From assembly GCA_009801085.1 (NCBI GenBank), contig VNWV01000019.1, positions 62,001-126,000 of the forward strand: a stretch of DNA of 64,000 bases, written 5' to 3'. A model generated the notes under the pieces. It did no database searches. It saw nothing but the letters and a program-made list of their open reading frames with translations, and was not told the DNA's origin. A program made the translations under genes and the position numbers. The DNA comes from Lasiodiplodia sp. COLG20. Its lineage: Eukaryota; Ascomycota; Dothideomycetes; Botryosphaeriales; Botryosphaeriaceae. Positions 34,740 to 46,549 of the stretch are shown here, piece after piece. How positions within the stretch are numbered: position 1 is the first letter of the stretch; each line of letters starts with the position of its first letter.

Positions 34740-35130
34740 TACCGTCCAACTTCTTTCAAATCCAACTGCATTCGGATCAATATTCGATTCAAGACTTGAG
34801 GATCGTGAAATATTTGCTGCCGTCAATTTTCTTACGACAGCAAATGGGATCTCTTGGATTGTTCTATAACTGAAATTTGAGTTGTCATAAATGATCGATA
34901 TAGAGACAGCGAGTACGGTTGGCCCTGAATTTCAATTTAAGAGACTGGAAGATTTTTAAAATGTCTTTTCGTGGCCATGAAACTCTGAGGAGACAGCAGA
35001 TGCCACATCCAGAATCAAGATCATCAAATCACAGTCGTGAAGGGACGCGTGTTTGAGTGGGTTCCACAAGCAAAACAAATTCGAGAGGTCGATATTCACA
35101 CATCTTGGGCAGATATACGATTCGTCTTGT
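34740..35130 (-). pseudogene. HET-domain pseudogene, paralogue of the gene at 31755-34055
   Basis: Three blocks match the intact neighbour in order. About 35125-35070 reads SYICPRCVNIDLSNLF against SYRVGPWTCDRCKGINLPALF. About 35015-34970 reads SGCGICCLLRVSW against PECRICNLLRVAW. About 34810-34745 reads FTILKS*IEY*SECSWI*KKLDG against FKILKSWIEHCSSKHIGLEC, with stop codons where the intact protein has Trp, Cys and another residue. The blocks are not all in one frame. The HET domain itself could not be found. The remnant is on the same strand and within 1 kb of the intact gene, which points to a tandem duplicate that has died. Confidence 0.7.
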
Positions 35131-36107
35131 CCGGCTTCAGATGCTGATGGAGTCTCGTTGGTCTACACTGGCACATGACGTCAGCAGGCTTATGGTGACC
35201 AAGATCTTCATTATTTCATACATACCGCTTTGGGGGACGGAAATTCGACCTTCTCACCTAGTCCACTGAATGATTAGGCCTGTTGTTGGCGGCTGAAAGA
35301 ACGCTCTGCTTGGCCACGCGGGGTGTTTCTGGTGTGAATATTACGGATCCTTTTTTAAGTCAAGCGCAAGATTCCACCGGTGAAACGCAAAAGGTGAACT
35401 TGTACGTAACTAAGAGAGCTTTTCGCTCAAGTATTGAAATATGGAAAGCTTGATAGTGTTCCGGTACGACAATTGCAACGAAGAAAAGCTTTGTTTTGAT
35501 GCTTTAGACGGGGATTATATATGCGGTATTCTATCGAATCAAAATCCAACGAAAAAGACCATCCACATGTAATTCCTCACTCTCAAAACCCGAGGTCACC
35601 ATTCGTAAGGATGTTGGGCTAGCGATATGAAAGTTGCTGACGAGGCGCACGTGCTTTTCTATATCACAGATCAGTAGGTGTTCGCCTGCCCCACAAAGCT
35701 TAATCCACCTCCACATAGCGGGTTTGTTTTGATAATGTGTATTAAGTACGGCCCTCAGGCAAAATAAAAATAAAAATAAGCATATCCATAATTTTGCACT
35801 CGTGTTCAAAAATACGTAGATCACGATGGGTGACACAAATCTTTGCTTCAGTTCTTAGGTTTTGGTGTCGAAAATTTTAAGCGCTTTGCCTGAGCGGCTA
35901 CGCCGCAAAGATCGTCGTGTTGGCTGCGGCACAGCGGGGCTTTCCCCCGATGTGGATCCAATAAATAATCTTTTTCATTACGCATACCAGGGTGTTAGAT
36001 AACATTAGCGAGACTGCTGCTGCTCAGTTTTCCCGCCCCTTTCCAACCCTTAGCTTCCCAAGAAACCTATAGCGCCTGACAAGTGTCAGGTCCACTCTCA
36101 GCTACAG
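35131..36107. other. Intergenic, no gene seen
   Basis: A 101-codon minus-strand frame at 35531-35836 has a hydrophobic start but no recognisable family or supporting introns. The final 100 bases lead into the membrane protein at 36108. Confidence 0.5.
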
Positions 36108-37445
36108 ATGCCCCCAGGTATAGCGTGGCCGAGCAGCGATGCGCTAGCCAACATAAGCAGGAGGAGCGCACCAGCCGAGTTCCACCAGCAGTGGCGCAAT
36201 CCCAGCGACATTTTCTCGCTTCTTCTCATCATCGGCCCGGACATCATCAAAGCCGCACTTGCACAGCAAGCCGGATACTTCATCACGCCTGCTGTTTTCT
36301 CATTCGGCTGGATGGCCTATGCATTTAATACGCTGCTTTCTGTCTTTGGCGGTACGTAGTATGCATGCAGTCGCTTCGAGATTCATGAACCCTGCTGATG
36401 ATCAAAAGATGGCCGCATGACACCCAGTCCCGATTTCCCGGCGCAGCTCATCAGTGCGAAATTTTCTCACGTAAGAGAGAACAAGTCTTGGGTTATCGGA
36501 CGGCTTCTGCGAGACCTTGAGCTTTCCCGAGCTGAAGCCGGCTTGTTTGAAACGGACAACAACGAACAGAACGAGCCATTTAAGATCGAGATATTTTCGA
36601 TCGACCAAAACGCGATACAAGGCGAGATTAAACGAGACCTCGTATGGTACTCGGGTTTCTTCGTCATACTTGTTCAGATTATCGTCGCAATCGTGCCAAT
36701 TATTACAAAGCGTAACTGGGCGCCTATTATTATTACCGCGGGAGGGACCCTATTGGCTCTTCTTCAAGGGGCGATTCCGCAGTGGAAGAAAGAGAAATGG
36801 GCTTGGGCGAGAAAAGGTGGAGATACGGTCAGTATTACTCAAGGAAATGGGAGTCGATACGTGATGGTTATTCTCGGTGAAGAGCACCCACTCACGCAGG
36901 GTTCGGGTCGCTACAAAGCACCAAATCTGGAGATGCTAGCTGCGGGCAGCCAGAGGCTTAAGGTTTCAATGATCTCCCGTGCATCGAGCGTGATGCTGGC
37001 GGTGCTCTGGGTAATCCTTCTCATCTCCGTAACAGGCTTGGAAGAAGATACATGGTGTAAGTGACGCCCGAATATTGACAAGTTACAACGATCGACTAAT
37101 TCGACTAACTTTTTCCCAGATCTCATGGCGGTTGGTCTACTGGGAATGATCCACAGCATATACGTTGCTGGGGCAGCTCGCGACTCCAGCGCATTGGGAA
37201 TTCATCTCGTGAAGGAGAAAATCATTGAAACGAACAAAGTAGCCGAGGCTCTACAGAGGTTGGAAGCGAAATTCCCATTGGTGGGGTCATCTTTGATCCC
37301 TACCTTTTTCCCAGGTGGCATGTGGATCCCTACAGAACAGGAGGGATTTTGGGACTGTGCCGCACAGCGACGTGGGTTACAAGGATATAAGCAACTGGAT
37401 ATAATAGTAAAAGAGCTGCCCAAGAGGGAATCCATGAGTGGGTAG
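36108..37445 (+). CDS. Fungal integral membrane protein of unknown function
   Basis: Three exons (36108-36351, 36409-37056, 37120-37445) give 405 residues with consistent phases. Hydrophobic segments are seen at about residues 32-50 (IFSLLLIIGPDIIKAALA), 60-80, 155-175 (LVWYSGFFVILVQIIVAIVP), 183-200, 283-300 (VMLAVLWVILLISVTGL) and 308-325 (LMAVGLLGMIHSIYVAG). Between them are soluble parts with many Lys/Glu. The C-terminal region has the block PLVGSSLIPTFFPGGMW. The pattern is like a common Pezizomycotina membrane protein family often found near HET and NLR-like genes, but I cannot name its function. The second intron junction restores DTWYLMAVG. Confidence 0.8.
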
Positions 37446-38709
37446 ATAGCCGATCCATATAGTCCATTACATTCCTCGTTTATCGATAATCTGTTAGTCT
37501 AGCGTTAAAGCTATTGCTTTGACTATGATGACACTCGCCATAATAGTGGGTAGTGATGATGCGCGTGCACGCCCCGCTTCGGGATGCGGTCCGAAGCGCG
37601 GAATGCGATCCCGTCCTTGCGGCCGGCTTGCAATCCCGCCATTTTCAATCAACATATCTGCTACCGAAATACTCAAACCGCACAAAGACGATTCCAGAAG
37701 GCAAAGAAGATCACGGTCAACATCGAAACTTGCCATCTGCTTTGCTTTTGAGTTCCTGTTAACCTGTGCAGATATTGCTCTTCCTGGGGTAAGTATCGAA
37801 GCATGCGAAACCCAAGCCCGTTTTTTTCTGAATAAGGTTTCAGTCCCTCGATGCCCCTTCATAAGTCAACGAAGCTACCGCCGCTGCCCCGGAAGCCCAG
37901 ATGCCCCCACTCAGCCGCGTCCCCTACTACTCTTCGCTCCGGTTCCGAGCTCTTCGAAACCAGCTCTGCATGCCACAAAAGCGTAACACCAAAATCATAT
38001 CTGCTCATTTATTTTGAATTCACAGCTCGAACATCACCAACACCAGCTCCTCCGTACAACGAGAACACGTTGATATCGACCGTTTCGCACCCAAGCGCCC
38101 CACATTCCACAACCACATACCTACCTCTCATGCCCAGCATCTCTCCACGTCCAATCAGCCCCATCAGCAACGCCCCACTGCCCATGAAGAGAACTTTGCG
38201 CCATTCAGCTATTCCCAGCGGAACGACCACACCCCGCCACGCCACTGCAGCAGGGCGCATCGCCAGCCAATTGAAGGATAGATACGCTGCGAAACCTGGA
38301 TAAGATAAAGGAATGCACAATCAATGCAGTCGGCGACCGCTTAAATCATGTCGCCCAGCAGCCTCTCTCTGCGCGGCAGACGAGCCGGGCCAGTGTGATG
38401 CAGATGGCTGTGGCGGATGACTGTGAAGGGAAAGGGGCGGTGAGGGGGCTCTCAGCTCCCGGGAAAAGACTCAATTGCGGCCAGCCGAAGAGATGGCGCG
38501 TCGTTAATAATCAATTCTTGACAAAAGCACAGGATGACTGGCCGCAGTCCCGATTAAAGCTCCATAGCGCATTTTCGAGCTAACCGATTAAAGGATAGCG
38601 CATGCACTCGCATGGCTGTAGGGCGCATATTCACGGGCCAAGCGAAACGACATCATCGCGCCATCCTACCGCACCTTCCCAATCAACCCAGCTCTAACCC
38701 CGATGTGAC
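37446..38709. other. Intergenic, no gene seen
   Basis: Open frames on both strands near 37500-38320 overlap and lack domains. One minus-strand frame (38009-38320, 103 codons) is hydrophobic and could be a small membrane protein, but nothing supports it. Confidence 0.5.
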
Positions 38710-41440
38710 ATGGAGACTGACAGCCCACGACGTGCACCAAACAAAGTCACTCGGCAGAGGAAGAAGACGCTCAATGCGTAACGTCACCCTAACCGCTTCC
38801 CGTCCATCCGGCGCCTCGAACTGATTAGGTGGCTCCTGAAGATGCATCCGATGCCGCAACCGCAAAATTCGCTGTTCCGGACGCCAGCCGTGCGATAGAT
38901 GTTCCGCGAGGAAAGAGATTTGTGTGTTTGAAGAGAAGGACAGGAAGGCTGTTGTTTCACAGGAGTATCTTGCCCTGCGATTTGCAGTAGCTACCAAAAG
39001 CTTACGACATTGGCCATAGGTACCTGGAAATACTGCAGAATCGAGTACGGGAATTGGAGTCCCAATCTAATTCGCCGGACCTGACACCTTCCAATATCTC
39101 ACGGTTATCTCCAGCCGCAAAATACTCCGGACTATCATCCCAATTATATGGCGCAGCACCCAGCAATCAACATTGGAATGATGTCTCCGAGCAGCATTTA
39201 CCTGTACCTGATAATGTCTCTGTGTCACAAGCCTCCGCATCGGCGCAACTTGCTCCTTGCACGACAACCGTCAGTACACCGCCACGACTCAGCCCAGCGA
39301 ACCTCTAGTGACCGGCTCTTCGTAGACCCTTGAAAATGACCATCTCGTCAACAGCCTCGTATCGTCAGAGCCCCAGATCAAAACCAAGAAGAACGGCAAA
39401 GCTCGTGCGTAGCAGGACGGCTCTCCTTACCCCAATGCTAACCTACCACTCCAGGCTATCTCGGCCACTCCTCAACCCTCTGTTTCAGCCAAACTGTAAA
39501 GAATCTTCTGCATACTTCCACTAACCCCGACGCCAATGGTACCCCCACGTTGGAACGCGAAGACACCTCGTACCACAGCTCCTGCCCGCCCATCCGACTC
39601 GACCTCAAGAACATCGACCTACCGCCTCTCGACTTCGCCGAATACCTCGCCACAACCGTCTGCTTCTACGCCGAACCCCTATACTACCTCTTCGACAAAG
39701 CCACTTTCCTCCACCGGCTGCATTTGTTCTACGACGCACGGACGAAAGGTACTCACGAGCAACCAGACCTCTGGCACATCCAGATGCTGCTCGTCTTCGC
39801 CTTCGGCAAGTCCGTCCTCGCGCGCGAGCAGTTCGCGTACGGGCCGGCCGGATCATCCTACTTCGCGCGGGCGCTGGAAGCATTGCCGGACATACGGAGG
39901 CTGAACGACGAACCTATCCTGTCTATCGAGATCGCGTGCCTCGTCACGCTGTTCATGCATGCGGCGGATATGCTGCAGGAGGCGTATGTTTACGTGCGTC
40001 CATCCTCCCCCCTCTCGTGTGTGCATCGCTGCTGACGCGCGGGGGAAAAACAGATCGGCCAGGCCCGCCGCATGTGCGTCCTGCAGCAGCTGAACAAGGT
40101 CGTCGAGGACGCGGCACAGCGGCCGCCGGACTACGAGCGGTGGCGGCGGCTGTGGTGGACGGTGTACTGCATTGATCGGAAGAGCGCGGCGCTGCTGGGG
40201 ACGCCGTCGGTGATGCGGGACGACGACGTGTGTGCGGCGGTGCCGAGGATGGGAGCGGCGGACTTTGGGATGCAGAGGAAGTTTGCGATTCATATTGCGC
40301 TGTCGTCACAGTTGGGGAGGATTCTTGATGGTATGTTTGGGTGCGGAGTGGACGGGGGTGGAGTGAGTGCTGATTGTGGTGAGAGTAGTCATCTACGGGT
40401 GTCGCGGCCAGCGTGGGAAGCATTTTGTGCAGGAGGTCCAGGCGATCCTGTCGAGCCTTGCTGATACGTCCAAGGAGCTTGCGGAGCACCTCAGGCTGGA
40501 GCTGCAGAGGCCTATTGACATCATCCCGAGGAAGGCAGCGACGTTGCATTTGTTGCTGCATCAGGTAAGCCCCCCGCCGCTGGGGAAGACTGTTCTATGG
40601 TAATCTCGGCTGGAACTGAAACCGTTCGGCAGTGCGTGATACTAGCCGTCCGCCCGGTGTTGTATTCCCTGCTCAAGGCCCGGCTGAGCTCTCCAGCCGC
40701 CACCGCCGCCACCGCCTCGGCCTTCTCGAGCCCGGTGAATGCGCTGCTGAAGATATGTGTCGAGTCCTCGATCAGCACGCTCAAGATACTGGTCGTGCTC
40801 AAGTTTCAGACTCAATGCGGTGAGTCAACGAGAGGGAAAGAAAAGAAAAGAAAAGACCACTCTGAGGGACAAGACCTAGTACTAATCCCGCTGCACGCAA
40901 ACAGATCTATTTCTGCCCTACGACGTCGAAGCCCTCTTCTCCGCCGCCTCGGCACTAATCATCACGGACATCCTCCAGCCACCGACGGCCAAAGCAGAGC
41001 CTCTCTGGGACCTCCCGCAAGTCCAGGCCCTGCTGGACGAATTCATCTCGCGCGGCATCGTCCCGGCAAAGTCCTTCAAGGCTGATCTCGACGAGCTACT
41101 CCAGCTACAGGAGAAGGTGCGGATACAGAGGGGTGTCAATACTACTACTGCTGCTGCAGTGCCCGCCGTCGCATCACCATCGCATCACGGCGCCCCCGAG
41201 TCTTCCACCGCAGAACAGCGAGACAGAGAACTGCGGGCAAGAGACGATGAGGACGCTATTTGGGCGTGGATCGCGGACGATGATGGAAGCGTGGGCGCTA
41301 TCCATCCCGATACCATCACGTCGGCTATCGATAGCCTCAATTATACGAATGAGTTCGAAATGCCGGATGATGCCGGGTTCTTGGCGGATGATTGGATGTG
41401 GAGTTTTGAGTGTGACTTGGGCCAAGGTGGTGTTGTATAG
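38710..41440 (+). CDS. Zn2Cys6 transcription factor with fungal-specific regulatory domain
   Basis: Nine exons (38710-38777, 38842-38964, 39020-39269, 39326-39404, 39455-39993, 40054-40330, 40389-40564, 40633-40819, 40905-41440) give 744 residues with all phases closing. The binuclear zinc cluster is rebuilt across intron 1: ACIRCRNRKIRCSG then QPCDRC and EICVF, spaced CX2CX6CX6CX2CX6C. A basic linker and a short coiled coil (YLEILQNRVRELE) follow, for dimer contact. The middle regulatory domain spans about residues 215-480 and includes LDFAEYLATTVCFYAEPLYY, GQARRMCVLQQL and WRRLWWTVYCIDRKSAALLG. The C-terminus is acidic (WAWIADDDGS, MWSFECDLG) and could activate transcription. The donor GTCAGT of the third intron is the weakest call. 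The GST-like gene starts 339 bp downstream on the same strand. Confidence 0.88.
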
Positions 41441-41778
41441 TGTACGGGCTACTCTCTCCAATGCAAGGTCCCGTCAATGGTTCTAGACCCGTCAGTGCAG
41501 ATGTGATTATCACGCTCGAATCGTGGATTTCTATTTTTGCCGGCCGTTTGCGGCAAGAAATCTGTGACGTAGTTGAACGTGGCGTTGCTAGAGGTTCGTG
41601 GCTTACTTGAAATGTACTAGCCTCGGGGTCGTTCCGCCGGTATGACGAATGGTGCAATCAACACAACCAAGACGCAGTGCCGCCTTCTCAGGCCTCGGCT
41701 TCTGGTAAATGCCCGTGACAACTTGAGAGCCAACCTACGGGACAGACTCATCAACCACATTCCAGCAACTGTGAAAGC
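41441..41778. other. Short intergenic region
   Basis: 338 bp between the regulator and the GST-like gene; holds the terminator of the first and the promoter of the second. No motif stood out. Confidence 0.5.
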
Positions 41779-42873
41779 ATGGGTAATCACGCAGCAACAT
41801 CTGCCGTCATGGGGTCGCCCATGATTTTGTACGATTACGGTAAGCCGGCAATGACCACAACGTGATACGGCGTGGAACTCAGCGATGCACCAGACTTCTC
41901 GCCCTTCAGCCAGAGGATCCGCTACCTGCTGCACCTCTCCGACCTCGAGTTCTTCCGCGTAGACCAACCAGTGGTGCTTCCTCGCCCGGATCTGCAAATG
42001 CTTGGCATAACGTACCGGCGGGTTCCGGTGCTGGCCATGGGCAAAGACGTGTACTGCGACACGTCCGCCATTGTCGCCGCGATTCAGCACAAGTTCCAGA
42101 TGGTGAAGACCGGCCCTGCCGACAAGGCGTTTGAAGCGTTCGCGACGCAGTTCTTTGAGAACGTGCTCCGCGCGGTTCCGGCAAAGTTCTTGAACCCGTC
42201 GTTTAAGAGAGATAGAGAGACGATTTTCCGTGAGTCGTTTTCTTTTGATTTTCAGTGCGAACACCTGCCTGACAGTCGTACGCTGGAATAAAGCCGTTCT
42301 TGGCCGGCCAGACCTTGACACACTGCGTCCGAGCGCTCTGGGTAGCATCATATCCCTTCTGGGGGTGATTGAAAACGACTTCCTCGGCCATGGCGGTCAG
42401 TATATCGGCGGAGATAAGCCATCGGTGGCAGACGTCTATGTTGCGCCCATTGTGCGATGGACGCTGCTGTCAATCGGCCTCGGAGATGAAGCGGGATTGG
42501 GGAAGGAAGATTTTCCAAGGGTGCATTCCTGGTAATCAACACCCCTGCCTGCTGCTGTTCTCTCTAATGCATTGATCTCAGGGTGTCGAGCTTGCCCGTC
42601 ATCCAGGCAGCAGAAGTGCTATCGGGCGACGAAGCAGCCGAGTGCATAATGGAGTCAGAGTACTCGGAAGAGAAGCCAGACGTTCCGTCGGACGATCCGC
42701 TGGGCATTGCGGCGGGATCGAAGGTGTCGGTGGAGAGCGCGGACTCTGCGCCGGGAGCTCACCCGCAGTTCGGCACGCTCGCCGGACTGACTCGGGACGA
42801 GACTATCATCGGGTTGGAGAACGGGATCAGGCTGCACTTTCCGCGGGCTGGGTACATCGTGCGGCGGACGTGA
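41779..42873 (+). CDS. Glutathione S-transferase-like protein
   Basis: Four exons (41779-41839, 41894-42229, 42276-42531, 42582-42873) give 314 residues. The thioredoxin-like N-terminal domain begins MILYDYDFSPFSQRIRYLLH, with the first intron splitting the DF junction, and continues with RRVPVLAMGKDVYCDTSAIV, the usual Pro before the cis-peptide and the DTS glutathione-contacting block. The helical C-terminal domain includes FLGHGGQYIGGDKPSVADVY. A further 90 residues follow, as in a fungal GST group longer than classical enzymes (about 220 residues). The catalytic residue is not clear; Tyr or Ser of the YDYDFSPFS block is the candidate. The Met at 41809 is an alternative start. It sits between two Zn2Cys6 regulators, which could control it. 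Confidence 0.85.
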
Positions 42874-43150
42874 GGACTGAATGGATGAAGTGCTGAGGGC
42901 TGCTGGGAGGATTGTTTTTTGATAAGGAGGAATTTGAGGGTTACGTCAGGCTCGCTGTGACTTTCCCTGATTGAGGCTGACTCGCTTGGTCGGGCCGGGA
43001 GTGTCGTCGCACGCGCCCTGTGCCCGCAGTCACTCGCCCTCCCTCCTCTCACTGCGTTCCGCTCCTGCGCATCTTTGTCGACCGACGTACCGGATCTTGC
43101 GCCCAAGCTGGAATCGCTGTCTGCGGGGCTCGGCGCGAGCTAAAAGGCGG

Positions 43151-44917
43151 ATGCCGTCCTCGTCTAAAAGTAGAACTGCCCGCGCCCCCAAGAAACGCAC
43201 CAAGACCTTCACCGGCTGCTGGACCTGCCGCTCGCGAGGCCTCAAGTGCGATGGCGCCAAGCCGCACTGCGAGCGCTGCCAGCGCTCCAAGCGTGAGTGC
43301 GAGGGCTATGGCATCCGGCTGCACTGGATGGACCAGGACGCAAAGGCCCCGCCGCAGGGCATGCAGATGAGGCGCCTGTTCGACGACGCCGCCCGCCAGA
43401 ACCCCACCTACTCGGACGCCTTCTTGGACGACACGATAGAGAGCCTGGACGAGCTTCTCGGCCCCTGCGAAGTCCACATCCAGCCCTTTGGCGTCTTCTC
43501 TGTCGATGACCAGCCTGACGAGAACGACGGCTACTACTCGGACATCAGCTCGCCGGCCGCGTCTCCGCAAAGCCTCAGCAGCTATGACAGCAGCGTGGTG
43601 CTCTTCTCGCCCGGCGACTCCCCCATCGATGCATCGTCGCCCTTTGCCCCGAGCCCAGAGTCGCTAGGGATGCGGCTGGTGACGCAGCTGCAACCCTACA
43701 TCGTGTCTGCCTCCGCCGAGGAGCGCCTCCTCTTCGACCACTGGTCGTCGACGCTGAGCGGCATCTTCCTGCCAACGCCGCACCCGGACAACCCGTTCCG
43801 CAACGTCTTCATCCCGCTGGCCATCGGCTCGGGCGACGTGACGGTCGCGCACCCGGGCCACGCCGCCCTGCTGCACAGCATGTACGCCATTTCGGCCTTC
43901 CACATCGCCGAGCAGGACGCGTCCCGCAAGCAGGAGCACGCCCTCATCGCCATCAAGCACTACAAGACCAGCCTGGCCTACCTGCGTCGCTGCGTGGCCG
44001 AGCCGGGCGAGCAGCCCGAGTCCGTCTTCGCCACCATCATCATGATGGTCTCCATCTACTTCGTCAACGGCAACTCGTCCAACTGGCGCGTGCACGTCAA
44101 GGGCGCGCGGGACTGGCTCCTCTCCCAAGCTGTGTCCTTCCGCAAGGGCTGCTTCGCCCCCATCCTGTACCAGCTCTTCCGCTGCCTCGACGTCTTCGGC
44201 CACTGGCACAGCGACCCCCGCAGCATCTGCGACGCCGCCCACAACCCGCCGGCCCTGCAGAGCACCATCACCGAGCTGCCCGACGAAGAGGAGTCCTACA
44301 CGGCCCCCGACGTCTACTGCCTCGACCGCTACTTCGGCCTGCCCAAGCCCATCTTCAACGCCCTCCAGAGCATGCACCGCTTCCGCCGCCGTGGTGACCC
44401 CTCGTCCCCCTCCTCAGCCCCCTCCCCCCTCCCCTCAGACGACGAACTCGCCTCCGTCGAAGCCGAAATCGAGCTCGTCCGCCCCCTCGTCGCCGCGCTG
44501 CGCCCCTCCGACGGCATCAACGAGCGGCTCCTCGTGCACCACTACATGGTCTTCTACTACGCGTGCCGCATCAACCTCGCCCGCGAATTCCGCCGGCTGC
44601 CGCCGTCCGCCGTGCAGGACCTGGTCGGCGAGGGCTTGCTGCACCTCGAGCTGACGTACAGCATCGAGCAGACGGTGCGCGTGTGCGGCATCAGCTGGCC
44701 GCTGTTCGTCGTCGCGTGCGAGGCTGAGGAGCCGGAGTTGCGCGCGAGGGTGTTTCGCATGTTCGATAAGGGGTGGCAGATGGGGATTGGGAGTATCAAG
44801 AAGGCGTCGAGGGTCGTGGAGCGCGTGTGGCAAGAGAGGGATCGCTCGGGGAATTGGGAGGCGGAGGAGCGGCAGAGGATTATGAAGAGTATGGGGATGG
44901 ATTTGCTGTTGGCTTGA
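43151..44917 (+). CDS. Zn2Cys6 transcription factor
   Basis: One exon, 588 residues from the chosen Met (MPSSSKSRTARAPKKRTKTF). An in-frame Met at 42971 would add 60 residues of low conservation; the later start is preferred because the basic arm and zinc cluster follow directly, as in the family. The cluster is GCWTCRSRGLKCDG then KPHCERC and RECEGYG, spaced CX2CX6CX6CX2CX6C, of the KTFTGCWTC type found in arginine-regulator and many uncharacterised regulators. The rest fits the second fungal-specific transcription factor domain, with SMYAISAFHIAEQDASRKQE and KHYKTSLAYLRRCVA, and a C-terminal block RVFRMFDKGWQMGIGSIKKA. Long opposite-strand frames here are shadows of GC-rich coding. Confidence 0.92.
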   Translation: MPSSSKSRTARAPKKRTKTFTGCWTCRSRGLKCDGAKPHCERCQRSKRECEGYGIRLHWMDQDAKAPPQGMQMRRLFDDAARQNPTYSDAFLDDTIESLDELLGPCEVHIQPFGVFSVDDQPDENDGYYSDISSPAASPQSLSSYDSSVVLFSPGDSPIDASSPFAPSPESLGMRLVTQLQPYIVSASAEERLLFDHWSSTLSGIFLPTPHPDNPFRNVFIPLAIGSGDVTVAHPGHAALLHSMYAISAFHIAEQDASRKQEHALIAIKHYKTSLAYLRRCVAEPGEQPESVFATIIMMVSIYFVNGNSSNWRVHVKGARDWLLSQAVSFRKGCFAPILYQLFRCLDVFGHWHSDPRSICDAAHNPPALQSTITELPDEEESYTAPDVYCLDRYFGLPKPIFNALQSMHRFRRRGDPSSPSSAPSPLPSDDELASVEAEIELVRPLVAALRPSDGINERLLVHHYMVFYYACRINLAREFRRLPPSAVQDLVGEGLLHLELTYSIEQTVRVCGISWPLFVVACEAEEPELRARVFRMFDKGWQMGIGSIKKASRVVERVWQERDRSGNWEAEERQRIMKSMGMDLLLA

Positions 44918-46549
44918 TGGCGGGGGTTGGGTGGGAGTTGGGCGGGAGAAGGGTGCGTCCAGCAGCCTGGCAATGGTGCGATTGCGGAGTTCCACCGCTG
45001 CTCGAGATTCGTGGTGCCGCGCTTTCTCAGGAGTCCGAGCCGGGATACGGACACAGCCGCACTGGAGACGTTGTCAGCACGGGTAGATCGGGACGACGAG
45101 CATGCCGCTTCGGCGATCGAGGCCGGTGGATGGTCTCTGCTTTTTAAAAAGCTTGGGGTGAAAAGGCAAGATCCGAAGACTGGATGCATCCAATCATGTC
45201 CAATTGCGCCTTGCAGCAGAGGGATGGCGCTCGGGAATTTTTCACTCGTCTCCGGCCGGATTGTTCTTCATGGAAACCATGCGTTTTAGCGTTCAGGAAA
45301 AAGGAATTCTTCACTCACTCAACTTCCAACGTCAAGTGCTGCCGTGGTTGCCTATCCACCTGACGATTTCCCCGGGCTGTACATGAAAACTCCGGCCCCA
45401 CCAGATGAGTTGGCGGAACAAAGGGGTGAAAGGCTAGTCACTCCTGCTTGCACCTCACAATTTCCAGCGCTGCAGCGGTCTACAAACAGCTACTGTACAC
45501 TCGACGGCATTTTCCATTCTCCGAGTCTCCGGCTATTTCCAGCCCTGCAAGAATTGAAGAGGTCGCTGATAAATGACGGCACCATGCCGTCATGCCACGC
45601 TCGATTACTTCTACTCGTATGGCTAGTTAATCTCGTGCGTCGGATCGTTTCACGCCTTTAAACTTCGACAGGATCTTGTTTCTGCCCGATACGAGTCAGT
45701 CGACGCATTACGGAAGATGGGCTGGCTGCACGCTGATTGGTCAACAGCTCCGCTATAGGCAGCTGCGGTCAAATTCCGCTCGGTCATCTTCGAGCCATGA
45801 TTACCAACTTCACGGCCAACACGAGTCGTCAAGGCCGACTATAATCTCTTGAGCCCTGTATAAGGCTAGCCTTTCGGCTGCTCGGATCTTGCCACCCGGG
45901 GAAACTTCCATTCACCTTCTTGTGGGCTGTGCTCTTGTCTCGACCATGGGGTAAACTCATACGCGTCGGGCTTTTCGCGGGAGAAATACCATGGTTAGAC
46001 CACCGTCTTGCACGGGCTGAAGCGCACCACAATCAAACTACAGCCCGTCGTCGAACGTCTGGCAGCATTCCACCATGCCCGTTAACGGATAGTTTGGAGC
46101 CGCTTGTCCCTCCCCCGGCCCTTCCCCCCCTGCGCCACCACCACAACGGCGCAAAACGTCCGCCGCGCGCGCCCCCCCGTCTTTCGACACACAAAGTCCA
46201 AGCTTTCTCCGCCGCAGTGACGACAAAACACACACCCCCCGGCCCGCCGGTGCGGTCTGGCGTGCTACAAGCTCGTATTTGCTATCAACCCTTACCAACC
46301 ACCGGAGCGCTGCGCCTTCCAGTCTAGCTTCTCCCCTGCGGTCTGGTTCCGCCCAGGCACCCAACGGTACCTGCAGATGGCACCATGGCACCCATTGCGC
46401 ACGATCGAGGGGTTGTGTGCGAGTCGAAGATTAGAAATGCACTGATGCGATGCCTGCCTGAGCAACACTGCCAAAAAGTATAAAACCAAAGCTGTGTCCC
46501 TCTCCGCTAAGCTTATCTCCACGCGCATCAACCTTAAAAAAAAGGCAAC
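44918..46549. other. Intergenic, no gene seen
   Basis: 1.6 kb with short frames only. TATAAGG occurs near 45860, but no gene follows it closely. The region ends in the leader of the solute-binding protein gene, where an A-rich run (ACCTTAAAAAAAAGGC) lies just before the start. Confidence 0.5.

Noticed and set aside
34740..35130. RIP as the cause of the HET pseudogene
   Set aside because: Its stops are TGA in place of Trp or Cys codons, which do not fit CpA to TpA change.
38009..38320. 103-codon hydrophobic minus-strand frame
   Set aside because: It overlaps a longer frame on the plus strand and has no conserved block or clear promoter; insufficient support.
41617..42351. 244-codon minus-strand open frame
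   Set aside because: It is antisense to the GST-like gene and has no motif of its own.
43664..44377. 237-codon minus-strand open frame rich in Val/Asp/Gly
   Set aside because: Antisense shadow of the Zn2Cys6 gene at 43151.
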